Source: Hydrogenophilales bacterium (lineage in GTDB: Bacteria > Pseudomonadota > Gammaproteobacteria > Burkholderiales > Thiobacteraceae). Taken from it: DNA of 39,244 nucleotides. The translations under genes were made by a program, and so were the position numbers. The stretch covers positions 1-39,244 of the forward strand of contig JACRIU010000090.1 in assembly GCA_016235775.1 (NCBI GenBank). The letters run 5' to 3'. Shown piece after piece: positions 32,801 to 39,244 of the stretch. Positions within the stretch are counted from its first letter, which is position 1. Every line of letters starts with the position of its first letter. The notes below the pieces were generated by a model. That model was not told the origin of the DNA, did not search any database, and saw nothing but the letters and a program-made list of their open reading frames with translations.

Positions 32801-35528
32801 AGGGTTCATCCATTTCAACCGAAGCGGGTTCGATTGCTTCGATCGTAATCGGTTCGGGTTCGGGTTCGGGTTCGGGTTCGGCTTCGGCCTCAAGCAGTTC
32901 CAGGAAAAACGCTTCTTCGGGCGCTTCGAGGATGAGTTCGGTTTCTGCCGTCGCTTCCGTTGCGGATGCGGAAACCTCGATGTCGCTGACAACCGGCGGC
33001 TGCATAGCGGCCTGACGCGAGGCGATTAAGGCCTCGCGCCGGGCCGACAAGTCAAAAGGGCCGGAGGGGTCCTCCCGCAGGGACGCTGCCGTAGCGAGAA
33101 GGCCGGCGGCATCCACTTCCACCGAGCCATCACGGTTCAGGATTTCGACCCAGCCGCCAAACGCGTCATGCGCCTGCTGAATCATGTCGAGCAATTCCGG
33201 TGTGGCGTCTTTTTCCTCTTCCAGCCAACGATTCATGGTTTGTTCAATGCCCCACGCCACTTCGCCCAACTCCTTCAGGCCCACCATGCGGCCGGAGCCT
33301 TTCAGGGTATGGAAGCCGCGGCGGATCGTGATCAGCGCTTCGTGATCATGCGGGCGGCGGCGCATGATGCCAAGATGCTCGCGCACGGTGGCGAGCACTT
33401 CGTCGGCCTCTTCAAGATAGGTTTCCAGCAACTCGCGGTCGATGACCTCCTTGCTGGCCTCGATCAAACGCGCGGTTTCCGCCGAAGGCGCGACCGCCGC
33501 CACTTTGGGCGCGGTCAACTCCGCGACTGCGGCGCCAACTGCGGCGGAGGGCGTATCCCCGGCTTGCTCCAGGGCAGACAGCGCCTTGGAGGCGCGCTCC
33601 TTCAGCGTCCCGTCGTCGATCAGATCGGCGTCTTGCGCCAAGGCCGAGAGCTGGCTGCGCAATTCGGCGCGATGCTCCGCTGCGGGCGCGTTGTTCCAGG
33701 TTTCAAACAAGGCTTGCGCGCGGCGCTTCTGCTCTTCGATGCCTGACTCGACACTGGCGACCGGCCGCTCGACCGGCGCCGGCGCCGTTTCCACCACCTC
33801 GACCGCATCGCTGTCGCGTACTTCGCTGTTTTTGATGCCGGGGAAGGTTTTGATCACCGGTGCGATGATGTTGAATGCGTCGTTGCGGCCATGCTGCACC
33901 GCTTCGATGTAGAAGCCGAGGCTGCTCAAGCCCTCCGCCACCAGCTCCAGATCGCGCTGCTCGGGCTGATAATTCGCATCCGCGAATTTGTCGATAATGA
34001 GCTGACAGGCGCTCAGCAAATCGGCCGCGCGCTCCAATTCCAGAATCCGCAATGCGCCGAAAACCTGCCGGATATACGAGGTGAGGCCGGGAATATCGGC
34101 GCGTTTGGCGTGATCGCGGAAAAAGGCGTCGAGCACTTGCTCGATGTGGCGCAAATTGGTTTGGATCTCGGTGCCGACTTGGTTTAGCAGCAGCTTTTCT
34201 TGCGCCTTGCGCGAAATCTCGTCCAGCAGCGGCACTTGTTCGATCTCGTCGGTGGATTGACCGAGCAGGCTGGCCTGCAAACGGCGGCCCTGAACGTCGG
34301 CTTGGCGCGCAAATTCGGGGGTGAGCCGCGCATAGTTTTCCACCGCGTTCTCGGTGAGCATCAATGCGGTGGCCATTTCCATCGACACCACTTCCGATAC
34401 ATCGCCGCTCACCGCCAGCTCATCCGCGCCGCTGGCGATTTTTTCCGCCAGCCCGGTCAGCGGCTCGAAGCCCAGGGCTTGGCTTTTGCCCAGTGCGCGC
34501 CGGGTGTGGTCCTGGAATATCTTGAGGATATCTTTGTTGCCGGCGCTGAACTTGAGCCACGCTTCTTTCGCCGCGCCGACCAGATCGGCCAGCTCGCGCA
34601 GGATGGGTTTGGCTTTCTCCAGCGCCTGATCGGCTGGCGCCGACGCGGCTGGCGCCGGCAAATAGCTTTCCAGTTCAAACGCCTGTTTGACGCTGGTCAA
34701 GCGCGGCGTGGCGGGTTTGGCGCTGGCAACGTAATACAGCACGTCGCGATTGAGTTTCTCGGCCACCTTGGTAGAGTTTTCCGCGAGGCGGCGGATTTGC
34801 TGATCGATGCGGCCGCACAGGCTTTTGACACTAAAATTCGTAGGCAGGCCGCCTTCGAGCAAGCCCTCGACGAACGCGGCCGCGCTCCAAATAAACGTGC
34901 GCGCGGCGGCTTGGGCTTGGCTCGATTCGATCGCCGCCAGCGCATCGCGCATCGCGGCGAGCCCGGCGCGGTCGTTTGGGTTGCGCAGGTAGCCGAGCAA
35001 GCCTTTTTGATACTGGGTGCGCAGCGTCCGCACATAGCGCGGCAGGTCTGCTTCCGCCACGGGGAGCGGGGTGTCGGATTTGGGGGCGCGCACCGAAAGA
35101 TCCGGAAAGAACAGATCACTCTCCGTAACGCGCTCGACCTTGCGCGCGGCCAGCAATTTGTTGAAGGCGGGGAAAAGTTTCAGCGGCACATCCGGCGCGC
35201 CGCCCATCAGCTCATCCAAATATTTCGCGATGGTGTTGAAGCCTTGATCGAGCAGATCGAGCGTATCGGCGGTGGGCTCGACTTCGCGCGCTTCGAGCGC
35301 GGCCATGAAGCGTTCCACTTCTTCGGCGAAGCGCGCCAGGCCGTCCAAGCCCACCATCTGAATCGCGCCTTTCACCTGATGCAGGTGCGGCTGCGCGAAA
35401 CGCAGGGGGGTGGTGTCGCCGATATTCGCCGCGAAGTGGGCGAGCTGCTCCTTGGCCTTGTGCAGGGCCGTGTCGATCTCCCCTTTGACCCAGGTCAGGG
35501 GACCAATGTCGAATTCGGTCAGGCTCAT
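29874..35528 (-). CDS. chpA: ChpA-type hybrid histidine kinase of the twitching-motility system
   Basis: This 1884-residue signalling protein has several histidine-phosphotransfer domains, with candidate phospho-histidines H50 (HQVKG), H740 (HTLKG), H972 (HTLAG, lysine replaced) and H1179 (HTLKG). A degenerate unit lacking His lies near FGALRILELERAADLL. A CheA core follows: dimerisation (VRADTVDRLVNEAGEVSITR), ATPase with HLLRNAVAHGIE, DDGGGIDLDR and GRGVGMDVVRNEI, and a CheW-like coupling domain. The C-terminal receiver has D1809 (VDIEMPRMDG). It phosphorylates PilG/PilH to control type IV pilus extension and retraction. A low-complexity EPEPEPEPEP linker is encoded by GGTTCG hexamers. It starts 3 bp after pilJ. 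Confidence 0.93.
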   Translation of the reverse strand: MSLTEFDIGPLTWVKGEIDTALHKAKEQLAHFAANIGDTTPLRFAQPHLHQVKGAIQMVGLDGLARFAEEVERFMAALEAREVEPTADTLDLLDQGFNTIAKYLDELMGGAPDVPLKLFPAFNKLLAARKVERVTESDLFFPDLSVRAPKSDTPLPVAEADLPRYVRTLRTQYQKGLLGYLRNPNDRAGLAAMRDALAAIESSQAQAAARTFIWSAAAFVEGLLEGGLPTNFSVKSLCGRIDQQIRRLAENSTKVAEKLNRDVLYYVASAKPATPRLTSVKQAFELESYLPAPAASAPADQALEKAKPILRELADLVGAAKEAWLKFSAGNKDILKIFQDHTRRALGKSQALGFEPLTGLAEKIASGADELAVSGDVSEVVSMEMATALMLTENAVENYARLTPEFARQADVQGRRLQASLLGQSTDEIEQVPLLDEISRKAQEKLLLNQVGTEIQTNLRHIEQVLDAFFRDHAKRADIPGLTSYIRQVFGALRILELERAADLLSACQLIIDKFADANYQPEQRDLELVAEGLSSLGFYIEAVQHGRNDAFNIIAPVIKTFPGIKNSEVRDSDAVEVVETAPAPVERPVASVESGIEEQKRRAQALFETWNNAPAAEHRAELRSQLSALAQDADLIDDGTLKERASKALSALEQAGDTPSAAVGAAVAELTAPKVAAVAPSAETARLIEASKEVIDRELLETYLEEADEVLATVREHLGIMRRRPHDHEALITIRRGFHTLKGSGRMVGLKELGEVAWGIEQTMNRWLEEEKDATPELLDMIQQAHDAFGGWVEILNRDGSVEVDAAGLLATAASLREDPSGPFDLSARREALIASRQAAMQPPVVSDIEVSASATEATAETELILEAPEEAFFLELLEAEAEPEPEPEPEPITIEAIEPASVEMDEPFSTPEIPAAPEEIQIGDSSISTGLYQLFLDEAATHIATLDSGLAQIQANPAHPVEYDYMRAAHTLAGISSTVGFTATADLAHALEQWLMDVLHNPRSLDARALQAMQDAVVSLKGMVTAIQSREAPPAAGFLVDYLKQMAADARNARELAELEALEAQEAPPETEPALKEPVAAAPAAPPVEAVASEVITEPAPVKSAPLQPTLRVVPMREKPDAIEIDSSIKDDVDEQLLPVFLEEAQELMPFIGTQLRAWRDKPAQTDASQALQRALHTLKGSARMAGAMRLGELTHRMETRVEAVVEGGTPGGELFDELDGYFDAVGDLHEALVKGESVEAAAALAPVAPAAPVVLGGPAKAALPQVDILAEMEQAAARAVLRVRADTVDRLVNEAGEVSITRSRIEGEMLHFKQSLKDLTENVIRLRNQLREVEIQAESQMQSRISAAQETQFDPLEFDRFTRLQEITRMMAESVNDVATVQQTLLKNLDEAEAALVAQGRLNRELQQGLMRIRMVPLSSITERLHRIVRQTAKDVGKKAALKIEGESVELDRSVLEKMTAPFEHLLRNAVAHGIETGHDREIAGKAETGGIELRARQEGNEVALIIRDDGGGIDLDRVRAEAVEQGLIGANEDVPAAKLTEMIFQAGFSTAAEVTQVSGRGVGMDVVRNEIAALGGRIEVESGKGRGTTFTIYLPLTLAVTQVVTVSAGENQFALSSSMVEQVQELKPAKLAEIYQAGQVEWLGNTYPLHYLPRLLGNMEATPEAKAYSSVILLRSGTHRAAVHVDALQGNQEVVVKNIGPQLARVSGISGATVLGNGEIMLIINPVQLAHRETPHAAAGQPTLTFKQEELVTAPVIMVVDDSLTVRKITGRLLSKEGYQVVTAKDGVDALQQLQEYRPAVMLVDIEMPRMDGFEFTKNVRGDAATAGIPIIMITSRTAEKHRNYARELGVNVYLGKPYQEEELLSYIAHFVQQGAKLPA
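32851..32885. repeat. GGTTCG hexamer tandem repeat in chpA
   Basis: About five to six copies of a GGTTCG unit (last one degenerate) encode an alternating Glu-Pro linker in ChpA. Such repeats can change length by slippage, here always in frame. Confidence 0.75.
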
Positions 35529-35531
35529 AAG

Positions 35532-37634
35532 TTAGGAAAGCTTGAAGCCCGCCACCGAGCCCTTCAGGTCCGCCGCCAGGTTGGCGAGCTGTCCGATGGA
35601 CACCGCGGTGCGCTTCGTGCCTTCTGTGGTTTGAGTGGTGATGTTTTGAATGTCTTGCATGTTTTTTGCCACGCTTTGCGCCACTTCGGTTTGCGCTTGC
35701 GTGGTTTCGGAGATGCTGTGAATCAGGCCGGCGAGTTCTTGCGACACGCGGCCGATCTCGGATAGCGCCTGGCCCGCGGCGTCGGACAGTTTCGCGCCCT
35801 CGACCACGCCCTGGGTGCTTTTTTCCATGGCGGCCACGGCGTCGTGCGTGTCCGTTTGAATCGTTTTCACAATCGCGCCGATCTGTTTGGTTGCCTCGCC
35901 GGAGCGTTCCGCCAGGCGCTGCACCTCTTCCGCCACCACCGTGAAGCCGCGGCCCGCTTCACCCGCCGACGCCGCTTGGATCGCCGCGTTCAGGGCCAGA
36001 ATGTTGGTCTGCTCGGTAATGTCCGAAATCAGTTCCACGATCTCGGAAATCTCCTGCGAGGATTCGCCCAGGCGCTTGATGCGTTTCGCGGTCTCTTGGA
36101 TCTGTTCGCGAATCTCATTCATGCCGGTGATGGAGTCTTGCACCGCCGACTGGCCTTTTTCCGCCGCATCCAGCGACATTTGCGCCACGCGCGCCGACTC
36201 GACAGCGGTCGCCGACACGTCGTTGATGGAGCCGGCCATTTTCAACACCGAGGCCGAGGTTTCTTCAATCTCTTTCGACTGGCGCTGAGCGGCATCGAGG
36301 AGTTGCGCGGTAATCGCCTGCGCTTGCTGCGACGCGGTGGTCACCTGCTCGGTCGCTTTATTGATCTCGGCCACCAGGATGCGCAGCTCGTCAATCGTGT
36401 AGTTGATGGAGTCGGCAATGGCGCCGGTGATGTCTTCGGTCACCGAGGCTTTCACCGTCAGGTCGCCTTCCGCCAAATCGCCCATTTCGTTCAGGAGGCG
36501 CAGAATCGCTTCCTGGTTGCGCTTGTTCTCTTCTTCGCTGCGCACCGCGCGTTGGCGCGCGTCGTTAATGAACGACCAGGCCAGGAACACGGCGCTCACC
36601 AGCGCGAACACCCCAAACACCACGGCGAACCAGCCGCTGAACGAGCCGAGCTTTTCATAATTTTCGGTCAGCTTCTCGGTGCTCGCCAGCATGGGGTCGG
36701 ACGCATCGAAAATCGCGCGGCTGGCGGCCTTGGCGTTCACCAGGTTCTGCATGTTTTGCAGAATGTCGCTCACGTTGGCGTCGAATGCCTTGAACACGCC
36801 GCTCAGCTCATTGAGCTTTTCCTTGATGTCCGCGTCTTTCACGGCGGTCAGGCGCAAGTCCTCGCTGCCGACGATGAGGCCGTTCAGGGTGTCGCGGAAG
36901 GCGCTGGCGTCCTTGCCCAGCAAGAATGCGACTTCGGGATCGATCACATCGGAGGAAAGCAGGTTGTTGGCGTTCTTCGCCATGCGCTGCGTCAACATCA
37001 CCTGGTCGGAAGCGATGGACACGTCGCGCTGCGGAATGCCGGCTTGCACCATGAGCGAGACGACTTGCTGCGACAGTTCCAGCATCTGCACGTTGGCGGC
37101 GTTGATCTCCGCCACGCTCTGGTTCAGTTTTTCCAAGCTTTGCTGCTGGGTCAGGATCGAGGCGGTTTCCTTCGACATCTTGCCCCATTGTTTGTTGAGG
37201 TCGGTCAGAATCGTCTGCGCGGAAGACGGCGAGTCGCCGGTGAGGCGCTTCAAGTGGGTGTCGAATTTTATTTTGCCGTCCTTCAGCTGTTTGAAGGCCT
37301 CTTTGTTACCCAGCACCGCCTGCTGCGAACCTTTCGCGATGCGCTGCGACAACATCTGCATCTCGGTCGAGGTTCCCACGAAATCCGCCTTGCGGCCCAC
37401 TTGGTAGTTGCTGTAGCCCATCAAGGAAGCGGTCAGGATCACGCTGGCCAAGGTGGCGATCGCGGTGTAGGCGATTTGCTTTTCCGGCGGCAGGTGGCCG
37501 ATCAGGGGAATTTGCGCCGCCTCTTTGCCGGATAGCTTGCGCAACCCGTGCATGATGAGCGTGGTATGCAGTACGCCGGTGGTGCCGGTACTCTTCGATT
37601 TTTTGTCTTTCTTCGGGAGCTTGAAGAATGCCAT
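35532..37634 (-). CDS. pilJ: PilJ-type methyl-accepting chemotaxis transducer
   Basis: This 700-residue transducer has a first membrane helix near residues 55-75 ([16 protein letters not shown]) and a large periplasmic region with two PilJ-type helical repeats ([38 protein letters not shown]). A second helix lies near 330-350 ([20 protein letters not shown]), followed by a HAMP-like region. The cytoplasmic hairpin has its conserved tip at about 557-582 ([20 protein letters not shown]). It is the receptor of the Pil-Chp pathway and couples to ChpA through PilI. It sits 57 bp after pilI and 3 bp before chpA in one operon. Confidence 0.93.
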   Translation of the reverse strand: MAFFKLPKKDKKSKSTGTTGVLHTTLIMHGLRKLSGKEAAQIPLIGHLPPEKQIAYTAIATLASVILTASLMGYSNYQVGRKADFVGTSTEMQMLSQRIAKGSQQAVLGNKEAFKQLKDGKIKFDTHLKRLTGDSPSSAQTILTDLNKQWGKMSKETASILTQQQSLEKLNQSVAEINAANVQMLELSQQVVSLMVQAGIPQRDVSIASDQVMLTQRMAKNANNLLSSDVIDPEVAFLLGKDASAFRDTLNGLIVGSEDLRLTAVKDADIKEKLNELSGVFKAFDANVSDILQNMQNLVNAKAASRAIFDASDPMLASTEKLTENYEKLGSFSGWFAVVFGVFALVSAVFLAWSFINDARQRAVRSEEENKRNQEAILRLLNEMGDLAEGDLTVKASVTEDITGAIADSINYTIDELRILVAEINKATEQVTTASQQAQAITAQLLDAAQRQSKEIEETSASVLKMAGSINDVSATAVESARVAQMSLDAAEKGQSAVQDSITGMNEIREQIQETAKRIKRLGESSQEISEIVELISDITEQTNILALNAAIQAASAGEAGRGFTVVAEEVQRLAERSGEATKQIGAIVKTIQTDTHDAVAAMEKSTQGVVEGAKLSDAAGQALSEIGRVSQELAGLIHSISETTQAQTEVAQSVAKNMQDIQNITTQTTEGTKRTAVSIGQLANLAADLKGSVAGFKLS

Positions 37635-37691
37635 GGTCTTCTCCGTTCCTAGCCTTTAGGCTATTTGCTGATGCCAGTGATCCGGGCGCGG

Positions 37692-38207
37692 TCAGGCGCC
37701 CACATTCAAGAAATCGGGGTGGCCGATCAACCCCGCCATATTCAGCTCTTTCCAAATATTGCCATCATTATCGATGTATTCGGCGGCGATCCACGGCGGC
37801 AGGTTGTTCGAGTCGCCGATCTGAAATTGTTCGGGGTTTTTCAGCCCCAGCATGTGATGCACGATGATGCCTGCGTTGACGTGATACTTGCCGTTCGCCA
37901 GCAGCAGCCGGCTATCGACGTTGGCTTGGGTCGGCTCACCGCCCAGGAAGTCGGAAAAATCCACCGCGCTATACAGCACGCCCCGCACATTCGCCACGCC
38001 GGCGAACCAGCGGCGGGTCAACGGCACCGTCAACAGCGGTGGCAGCGGCGTTACTTCGCCCACATCGGGCAAATTCACCAGCCATTTTTCTTGGCCCACC
38101 TGCACGCCCATTTTGGAGGCGGCTTGATTGGCTGCGCCGGATTGCGCCTCCTTGAGCCGGGCGACGACGCCCTCTTGAAATTCTCGCAGGCTGACTTTTT
38201 TGGCCAT
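37692..38207 (-). CDS. pilI: PilI-type CheW adaptor
   Basis: This 171-residue CheW-domain protein has the coupling pattern LPDVGEVTPLPPLLTVPLTR, WFAGVANVRGVLYSAVDFSD and VNAGIIVHHMLGLKN. It links the PilJ receptor to the ChpA kinase at the inner membrane. The N-terminal extension (SLREFQEGVVARLKEAQSGA) is typical of PilI proteins. It lies between pilH (19 bp) and pilJ (57 bp) on the same strand. Confidence 0.9.
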   Translation of the reverse strand: MAKKVSLREFQEGVVARLKEAQSGAANQAASKMGVQVGQEKWLVNLPDVGEVTPLPPLLTVPLTRRWFAGVANVRGVLYSAVDFSDFLGGEPTQANVDSRLLLANGKYHVNAGIIVHHMLGLKNPEQFQIGDSNNLPPWIAAEYIDNDGNIWKELNMAGLIGHPDFLNVGA

Positions 38208-38226
38208 TGCGCGTCGGTCGTTTAAA

Positions 38227-38592
38227 TTAACCTAATGCGGCGATTTTACGCAGCAAGTCGTCTTTATTGACGGGTTTGACCACATAGTCGCGGGCGCCTT
38301 GGCGCATGCCCCATACTTTGTCGGTTTCCTGGCCCTTGGAGGTGCACATGATGACCGGGATGTTCTTCGTCTCTTCGGCCTTGGTAATGGCTCGCGTGGC
38401 TTGGAAACCGTTCAAGCCCGGCATCACCACATCCATGAGAATCAAATCCGGCTTGAGTTGTTTGGCCTTTTCCATGGCCTCTTCACCGCTCTCCGCCATC
38501 ACGACTTGATAGCCTTGTTTGGTGAGCAACTCCCCCAGGAAGTGACGTTCGGTGGGCGAATCGTCCACCACCATGACTTTGCTGATTGGCAT
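38227..38592 (-). CDS. pilH: PilH-type response regulator
   Basis: This 121-residue stand-alone receiver domain has the acidic pair D10/D11, phospho-acceptor D54 ([11 protein letters not shown]) and K106 (VVKPVNK). By position and sequence it is PilH, the regulator linked to pilus retraction, phosphorylated by ChpA. It follows pilG after 21 bp. Confidence 0.9.
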   Translation of the reverse strand: MPISKVMVVDDSPTERHFLGELLTKQGYQVVMAESGEEAMEKAKQLKPDLILMDVVMPGLNGFQATRAITKAEETKNIPVIMCTSKGQETDKVWGMRQGARDYVVKPVNKDDLLRKIAALG

Positions 38593-38613
38593 TATTCAAA
38601 TTCCCTGTATCAA

Positions 38614-39015
38614 TTAGGCCGCTTTGCGAGTGAGCACATGCTTTTTCACCGCTTGCAGCAAGCTTTCTTTGGTAAACGGCTTGGTCAGATATTCATCCGA
38701 GCCCACCATGCGTCCGCGCACGCGGTCGAACAGGCCATCCTTGCTCGACAGCATGATCACCGGCGTATCGCGAAAACGCTGGTTTTTCTTGATCAACATG
38801 CAAGTCTGGTAGCCGTCCAGGCGCGGCATCATGATATCGACAAAAATCACGTCCGGCTGGTGGTCGGTAATTTTGGACATGGCATCGAAGCCGTCCTCCG
38901 CCAGAATGACCTCGCAGCCCGATTGCACGAGAAAAATTTCGGCGCTACGGCGAATCGTATTGCTATCGTCGATTACCATAACTTTAATGCCCGCTAGATT
39001 GTTTTGCTCCGACAC
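38614..39015 (-). CDS. pilG: PilG-type response regulator
   Basis: This 133-residue receiver has D16/D17 in MVIDDSNTIRRSAE, phospho-acceptor D60 (FVDIMMPRLDGYQ) and K112 (YLTKPF). The start is GTG at 39015 with an excellent GGAGGTGA site just upstream (39024-39017). PilG is the regulator tied to pilus extension. It is the first gene of the operon and has its own promoter at 39068-39095. Confidence 0.93.
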   Translation of the reverse strand: MSEQNNLAGIKVMVIDDSNTIRRSAEIFLVQSGCEVILAEDGFDAMSKITDHQPDVIFVDIMMPRLDGYQTCMLIKKNQRFRDTPVIMLSSKDGLFDRVRGRMVGSDEYLTKPFTKESLLQAVKKHVLTRKAA

Positions 39016-39067
39016 GTCACCTCCACGCCATATCCGTCGAGCCGTTCTGAACCCCGGCCTTTTGGGT

Positions 39068-39095
39068 ATTGTAAAATAAAATCAATAAAGGTAAA
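39068..39095 (-). promoter_or_regulatory. putative promoter of the pilGHIJ-chpA operon
   Basis: Read leftwards, TTTACC (39095-39090) and TACAAT (39073-39068) are spaced 16 bp apart in an AT-rich run. The GTG start of pilG lies about 53 bp downstream, with a strong ribosome-binding site. Confidence 0.45.
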
Positions 39096-39097
39096 GG

Positions 39098-39244
39098 TTA
39101 TTTCTCAGAAACTACCCGAAGTTTCGCGCCTAACCATTCAGGCTTTCGAGCGTCTGCCCGTAGAACAGTGGCAATATCCATGCCAAAAGCGTGGGGGGGC
39201 GCAAAATTCGCGTCGCATCTGAAATATCGGCTGTTTGTCGGAAA
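39098..39244 (-). other. open frame running in from the right edge, not recognised
   Basis: A leftward frame is open from the window edge to a TAA at 39098-39100. It reads RYFRCDANFAPPHAFGMDI, then ATVLRADARKPEWLGAKL near its end. It may be the 3' end of an upstream gene or chance. Nothing in it is diagnostic. Confidence 0.15.

Noticed and set aside
35844..37535. Very long rightward open frame opposite pilJ
   Set aside because: pilJ on the other strand has clear transducer motifs; the rightward frame is an antisense shadow with skewed Arg/His content. The same holds for the one at 34200-35765 opposite chpA.

Overview
This 39 kb window is GC-rich proteobacterial chromosome, most likely from a betaproteobacterium. 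The clues are an RfaH-type NusG paralogue, an EPS-associated MarR regulator, a pilGHIJ-chpA twitching cluster, thiC behind a TPP riboswitch, LPS-core genes waaC/waaA, and many short GC-rich palindromic repeats. The genus cannot be fixed from sequence alone.

Layout. Positions 1-2697 are the edge of an exopolysaccharide/surface polysaccharide locus: the start of an ABC-exporter membrane subunit, an EPS-associated MarR regulator, a Phd/VapC toxin-antitoxin pair and an RfaH-like antiterminator. From 2771 to 13633 nearly everything reads leftwards and makes nucleotide sugars: a GMD-like dehydratase, a UDP-xylose-synthase-type decarboxylase, gmd-fcl (GDP-L-fucose), rmlB and rmlA (dTDP-sugar; rmlC and rmlD are not in the window), a UDP-glucuronate 4-epimerase and a WaaE-type glycosyltransferase. 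Interrupting this block are a MNT/HEPN-type pair, an AAA/DUF4143 ATPase behind a perfect inverted repeat, and a four-helix-bundle gene wedged between rmlB and rmlA. Rightwards from 13814 come waaC and waaA. They are followed by a diverged tandem duplication of the waaA 3' end plus its downstream repeat.

Positions 17212-22486 hold tolC and a Pcm-like methyltransferase (leftward), then TPP riboswitch-thiC, a nucleotidyltransferase with a small partner, and a conserved hypothetical gene. Positions 22745-27072 are an accessory island. It contains a DUF433-type antitoxin with a truncated toxin remnant, an AT-rich gene of unknown function, and an MmeI-like single-chain restriction-modification enzyme whose gene carries two in-frame palindromic repeats. 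Positions 27191-29824 hold a HbpS/GlcG-like periplasmic protein, a phosphoribosyltransferase, a secreted hypothetical protein and uppP (undecaprenyl-PP recycling). Positions 29874-39015 are the leftward pilG-pilH-pilI-pilJ-chpA chemosensory operon, without a methyltransferase gene.

Most unusual features: (i) a family of GGGAGAGGG-type palindromic elements, three of which sit in frame inside gmd and the restriction-modification gene; (ii) the roughly 645-bp diverged tandem duplication at the waaA 3' end; (iii) an unrecognised, compositionally foreign gene 7 bp downstream of the MmeI-like enzyme, abutting a decapitated toxin gene; (iv) a 14-bp perfect inverted repeat at the promoter of the DUF4143 ATPase. 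No single clear new system is proven; (iii) is the best candidate locus. No tRNA, rRNA, CRISPR array or intact insertion sequence was recognised.
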